This document shows, one piece after another, positions 14,170 through 16,200 of a stretch of 16,200 bases of DNA (position 1 is the stretch's first letter; each line of letters begins with the position of its first letter). The stretch is from positions 1-16,200 of the forward strand of contig JAEZHY010000059.1 of assembly GCA_023416335.1 (NCBI GenBank), given 5' to 3'. The DNA is from Pseudomonadota bacterium. GTDB lineage: Bacteria > Desulfobacterota > Syntrophobacteria > Syntrophobacterales > Syntrophobacteraceae. Position numbers and translations under genes: made by a program. The notes under the pieces were generated by a model. It was not told where the DNA came from, did not search any database, and was given only the letters and a program-made list of their open reading frames with translations.

Positions 14170-15114
14170 ATGAAGAAAAAACGAAAATCTCTCCAGATAA
14201 TTGAATACGTTGCTTTCCACTGTGCGGTAGCTTTTGCGAGGGCACTCCCTTTGAGAGTGTTAAAGGGGCTTTCTGCCGTTTTGGGCAATATCCTTTACCG
14301 CACGATTCCTCGCAGGCGGAAGATAGCCGTTCAAAACGTTAGGATCGCTTTCGGCGACCGTCTTTCCGAAGGGGAAATCAGAAGAATCGCTCGCCTGAGC
14401 TGCCAGTCCTTCTTTCTTACCGCAATCGAGATAATAAGATCGCCGTTCCGGTTTGACGGTGACAAAATCGTCAGGAATGACAAGTACAAGACACAGCATC
14501 TCGAGGAGCTTTTCCGGAAAGCTAAGAAGATTCATGACGAAGCCGGAGGATGCATCTTCCTTACTCCCCATCTCGGGAACTGGGAACTCCTGCCTTATGT
14601 CAGTTCACTCATCGGGATCCCCCTTGCGATAGTCATCCGTCCGCTTGACAATGCCTACCTCGAACGGGCTATTCTTTCCAGCAGGATTGCCAGCGGTCAG
14701 TTGATGATCCCGAAGAAGAACGCGATGTTTTCGCTGGAGCGCATGCTGCGCCAGGGAAAGTCGATCGGAATGCTGCCCGACCAGAGCACGAGCAGAGGCA
14801 TCCGGGTCGAGTTCTTCGGTGAGGAAGCCACAATCACGCCGATTCCGGCTCTTCTTGCCATAACATACCGGCGTCCGGTAGTTGTCGTGGCTGCATGCCG
14901 GACCGACGATCCCTACTACTTCGAAGGATTCGTCTCCGATCCCATCCGGCCGGACCCCGACAAGAACGGAGAACAGGCCGAGATCGTGAGAATATCCAGG
15001 CAGATCAACGCGGAAATGGAGACCGTCATCCGGAAATATCCCGAACAGTACCTGTGGATGCATAACAGGTGGAAGAAGTCCGACCGGAAGCCGATTTTCG
15101 GGAATATGAAATAG
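14170..15114 (+). CDS. LpxL/HtrB-family lipid A-type acyltransferase
   Basis: 314 residues, the usual length of late lipid A acyltransferases. A hydrophobic N-terminal segment follows a basic MKKKRK start, as expected for an inner-membrane protein facing the cytoplasm. HLGNWE supplies the HX4E catalytic pair (H134, E139); LPDQSTSRGIRVEFFG and QYLWMHNRWK are further family blocks. Known members move an acyl chain from ACP onto a hydroxyacyl group of lipid A, or onto related acceptors in aryl polyene and glycolipid systems. Last in an operon that encodes its own ACP, it is the likely release step for the chain made here. The acceptor is not known; lipid A is favoured by the family but not proven. 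Confidence 0.9.
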   Translation: MKKKRKSLQIIEYVAFHCAVAFARALPLRVLKGLSAVLGNILYRTIPRRRKIAVQNVRIAFGDRLSEGEIRRIARLSCQSFFLTAIEIIRSPFRFDGDKIVRNDKYKTQHLEELFRKAKKIHDEAGGCIFLTPHLGNWELLPYVSSLIGIPLAIVIRPLDNAYLERAILSSRIASGQLMIPKKNAMFSLERMLRQGKSIGMLPDQSTSRGIRVEFFGEEATITPIPALLAITYRRPVVVVAACRTDDPYYFEGFVSDPIRPDPDKNGEQAEIVRISRQINAEMETVIRKYPEQYLWMHNRWKKSDRKPIFGNMK

Positions 15115-15369
15115 AGGGTGGAACAGGCTGCACGTATCGAGAGGGATCTTCCAGTTGCGCTGAAAGCGCTGCATAGCCATTAGCCCAAGGACAGAGCAAC
15201 GCCGCCCCCGGGATTGGACAAGCCGGTGCTCCGATTTTCCCCGAAGGGGATAGGACCGGATGGTGGTACAATGCGGCCGTTATTTTGAATTCGGCTTTTC
15301 CGCTCCTTCCTCGTTCTCTCTTCTGCAGACATTGACACCCTCCCCGGAATTTTTTCAACCCTTACCACC

Positions 15370-15490
15370 CCTAATAAACCATGATAAAGCCTGATAAACC
15401 CTGACCGGGAGAGATTTGTAACCCTGATAAACCCTGACACAGGCCTGACAGAGATCTGACGCGGGTTGAAATGAGCTAACAAAGCCTGAC
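15370..15490. repeat. degenerate decamer array, consensus CCTGATAAAC
   Basis: Copies start at 15370, 15380, 15390, 15400, 15423 and 15433, with CCTGAC-like or TCTGAC half-units at 15444, 15455 and 15485. Spacing is 10-11 bases or close multiples, about one DNA helical turn. The first copies retain ATAAAC or ATAAAG, later ones decay to CTGAC. No coding frame explains the period. Confidence 0.6.
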
Positions 15491-15545
15491 ACGGTTGAAC
15501 GAAAAAACGGTGTAGCGCTATTGAGCAAACCGGCCAACCCGGGTC

Positions 15546-15572
15546 GGTTGCGTCGGAGTCCGGATCGCAACC
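15546..15572. repeat. stem-loop in the downstream spacer
   Basis: GGTTGCG (15546-15552) pairs with CGCAACC (15566-15572); inside, CGG (15554-15556) can pair with CCG (15560-15562) around an AGT loop. No T run follows, so a terminator role is not supported. Confidence 0.35.
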
Positions 15573-15847
15573 CGTCACCTCCGGCCCGGTGAAAGAGGAA
15601 TTCTTCTATTCGGTTTTCAAAGATCTATCCGCATCCCGGGGATTCTTTATTATTTCCCTATGCAATCAGGGATGGAATCGCAGCGCATCATAAAGGATGT
15701 GTTTTTCAGGTAGGGAAATTCGAGTTGAAAAAATTTACCGCATTGTATGGAAGGCTGCCCGGAGGAGGTTTATGGCAACAGGCTGAAGGGGATAAATCGA
15801 GGTGCTCACGGCATGGTCAGGAGACCACGTCCAACGAATGCCTTCAA

Positions 15848-15873
15848 GTGGCGCGGTTGGAAAACCGCGCCAC
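15848..15873. repeat. hairpin repeat, copy 2 (GGAA loop)
   Basis: Perfect 11-base arms GTGGCGCGGTT (15848-15858) and AACCGCGCCAC (15863-15873) around GGAA. Read on the minus strand the loop is TTCC, as in copy 1 at 2977-3002. Relative to copy 1 the stem differs at three base pairs, and at each the partner base changes too, so pairing is kept. Confidence 0.7.
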
Positions 15874-16028
15874 AATTCTTGGTGGAAGAATCCTCGATCG
15901 CTTGAGTTGACGCTGATGAACCGGAGCTTGGGAACCGGCGGTGGATAAATTAGTGCCCTCGCATTTCAGGCTCTTCAGTAGAGATTCAATAGAGGATAAG
16001 ATGTGGAAGAAAGGTGTTTCGGGAGTAT

Positions 16029-16200
16029 CTAAACATCCTCTCCCGCCTTCTTCTGAATCCGCATTTTTTGTAGAAGCGCATCGAATGACTGTGTCTTTAC
16101 CACACGACCGAATGTGTTCCTGTAGTTATCGATAATGCTGACTCCATCGATGATCACATCCCGGATCAGCCACTTCGAGCCCTTCTGCTCGACTATGTAT
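16029..16200 (-). CDS. mlaC: MlaC-like phospholipid-binding protein, C-terminal part
   Basis: Partial gene entering from the right edge; 56 codons and a TAG (16029-16031) are visible on the minus strand. The translation contains KWLIRDVIIDGVSIIDNYRN followed by FGRVVK and a terminal helix (SFDALLQKM), which is the characteristic C-terminal block of the MlaC/Ttg2D family. MlaC shuttles phospholipids through the periplasm between the outer-membrane MlaA complex and the inner-membrane MlaFEDB transporter. The gene converges on the acyl-assembly operon and is not part of it, but adds to the envelope-lipid flavour of the region. The start and signal peptide lie outside the window. Confidence 0.8.
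   Translation of the reverse strand, partial: YIVEQKGSKWLIRDVIIDGVSIIDNYRNTFGRVVKTQSFDALLQKMRIQKKAGEDV

Larger units (their letters stand above)
15115..16028. other. long spacer without a convincing gene
   Basis: About 900 bases between the acyltransferase stop and the converging mlaC-like gene. Open frames here are short and lack motifs. It holds a decamer array (15370-15490), a stem-loop (15546-15572), a distant inverted repeat ATTTCCCTA/TAGGGAAAT (15652-15660 and 15711-15719), and hairpin repeat copy 2 (15848-15873). A strong GGAGGAGG at 15761-15768 precedes an ATG at 15772 that reads only four codons before TGA, perhaps a relic of a lost gene. No T-tract terminator for the operon is evident. 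Confidence 0.5.

Noticed and set aside
5168..15114. Ladderane or aryl polyene cluster
   Set aside because: No radical SAM or phytoene-desaturase-like genes as in ladderane candidates, and no ammonia lyase, thioesterase, LolA-like or MMPL exporter gene as in aryl polyene clusters; only the KS/DH/KR/ACP core is shared.
5168..15114. Ordinary primary fatty acid synthesis (fab) operon
   Set aside because: The degenerate KS2, divergent KS4, long ACP, two dehydratases and terminal LpxL-like gene, and lack of fabD, fabH and plsX, do not fit a housekeeping fab cluster.
15370..15490. CRISPR array
   Set aside because: Units are about 10 bases with no unique spacers and no cas genes nearby.
15180..15578. 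132-codon minus-strand open frame in the downstream spacer
   Set aside because: It runs through the decamer array and hairpins, has no motif, and alternative frames are equally open.
15725..15910. TTG-started 61-codon open frame with GGAGGAGG inside
   Set aside because: It reads through hairpin repeat copy 2 and resembles no protein; the internal Shine-Dalgarno leads only to a four-codon peptide.

Overview
The window looks like chromosomal DNA of a Gram-negative, moderately GC-rich bacterium. It carries outer-membrane lipid genes (a lipid A biosynthesis N-terminal-domain protein, an ArnT-like glycosyltransferase, an LpxL/HtrB-type acyltransferase and the end of an MlaC-like protein). Gene style and GC-rich hairpin repeats between genes would fit a Desulfobacterota (former Deltaproteobacteria) relative such as the Syntrophobacter group. 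That placement is an impression, not something the sequence proves. There are no tRNA, rRNA, CRISPR, phage or transposase signatures.

Layout. 1-600 holds no convincing gene. On the minus strand, 601-2760 encodes a two-gene unit: the small lipid A N-terminal-domain membrane protein, then a GT-C (ArnT/PMT family) membrane glycosyltransferase. After a divergent spacer, tsaD and rsmA (3152-5052, plus strand, 4-base overlap) are housekeeping RNA-modification genes.

The core, 5168-15114, is a plus-strand run of eleven genes forming a nearly self-contained type II fatty acid/polyketide-like assembly line: a FabL-like reductase; an unusual long acyl carrier protein with a four-cysteine C-terminal motif; a ketosynthase (KS1) overlapping a degenerate ketosynthase without catalytic residues (KS2, chain-length-factor-like); a FabZ-like dehydratase; a second intact ketosynthase (KS3); a FabG-type ketoreductase; a holo-ACP synthase; a second FabZ-like dehydratase; a fourth ketosynthase with serine at the expected nucleophile position (KS4); and an LpxL/HtrB-family acyltransferase. 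ATGA overlaps and gaps of 3-7 bases link many of them. A promoter-like motif and a 14-base AT palindrome lie just upstream.

Working model (inference): a dedicated ACP, activated by its own phosphopantetheinyl transferase, carries a special acyl chain built by the cluster's KS/KR/DH/(ER) enzymes, and the terminal acyltransferase transfers it to a lipid, plausibly lipid A or another envelope lipid. The closest analogy I know is the rhizobial acpXL-fabZXL-fabF2XL-fabF1XL-lpxXL cluster for the very-long-chain acyl group of lipid A; aryl polyene clusters also share parts. This gene set matches neither exactly. No malonyl transferase or thioesterase is encoded, so extender supply would come from primary metabolism and release would be by transfer.

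After the operon, 15115-16028 is about 0.9 kb without a convincing gene. It contains an array of degenerate decamers and a hairpin repeat. That hairpin has a relative in the tsaD upstream spacer that differs by compensatory base pairs, and a third degenerate copy that is translated as part of the N-terminal extension of KS2. The window ends in the 3' part of a minus-strand mlaC-like gene.
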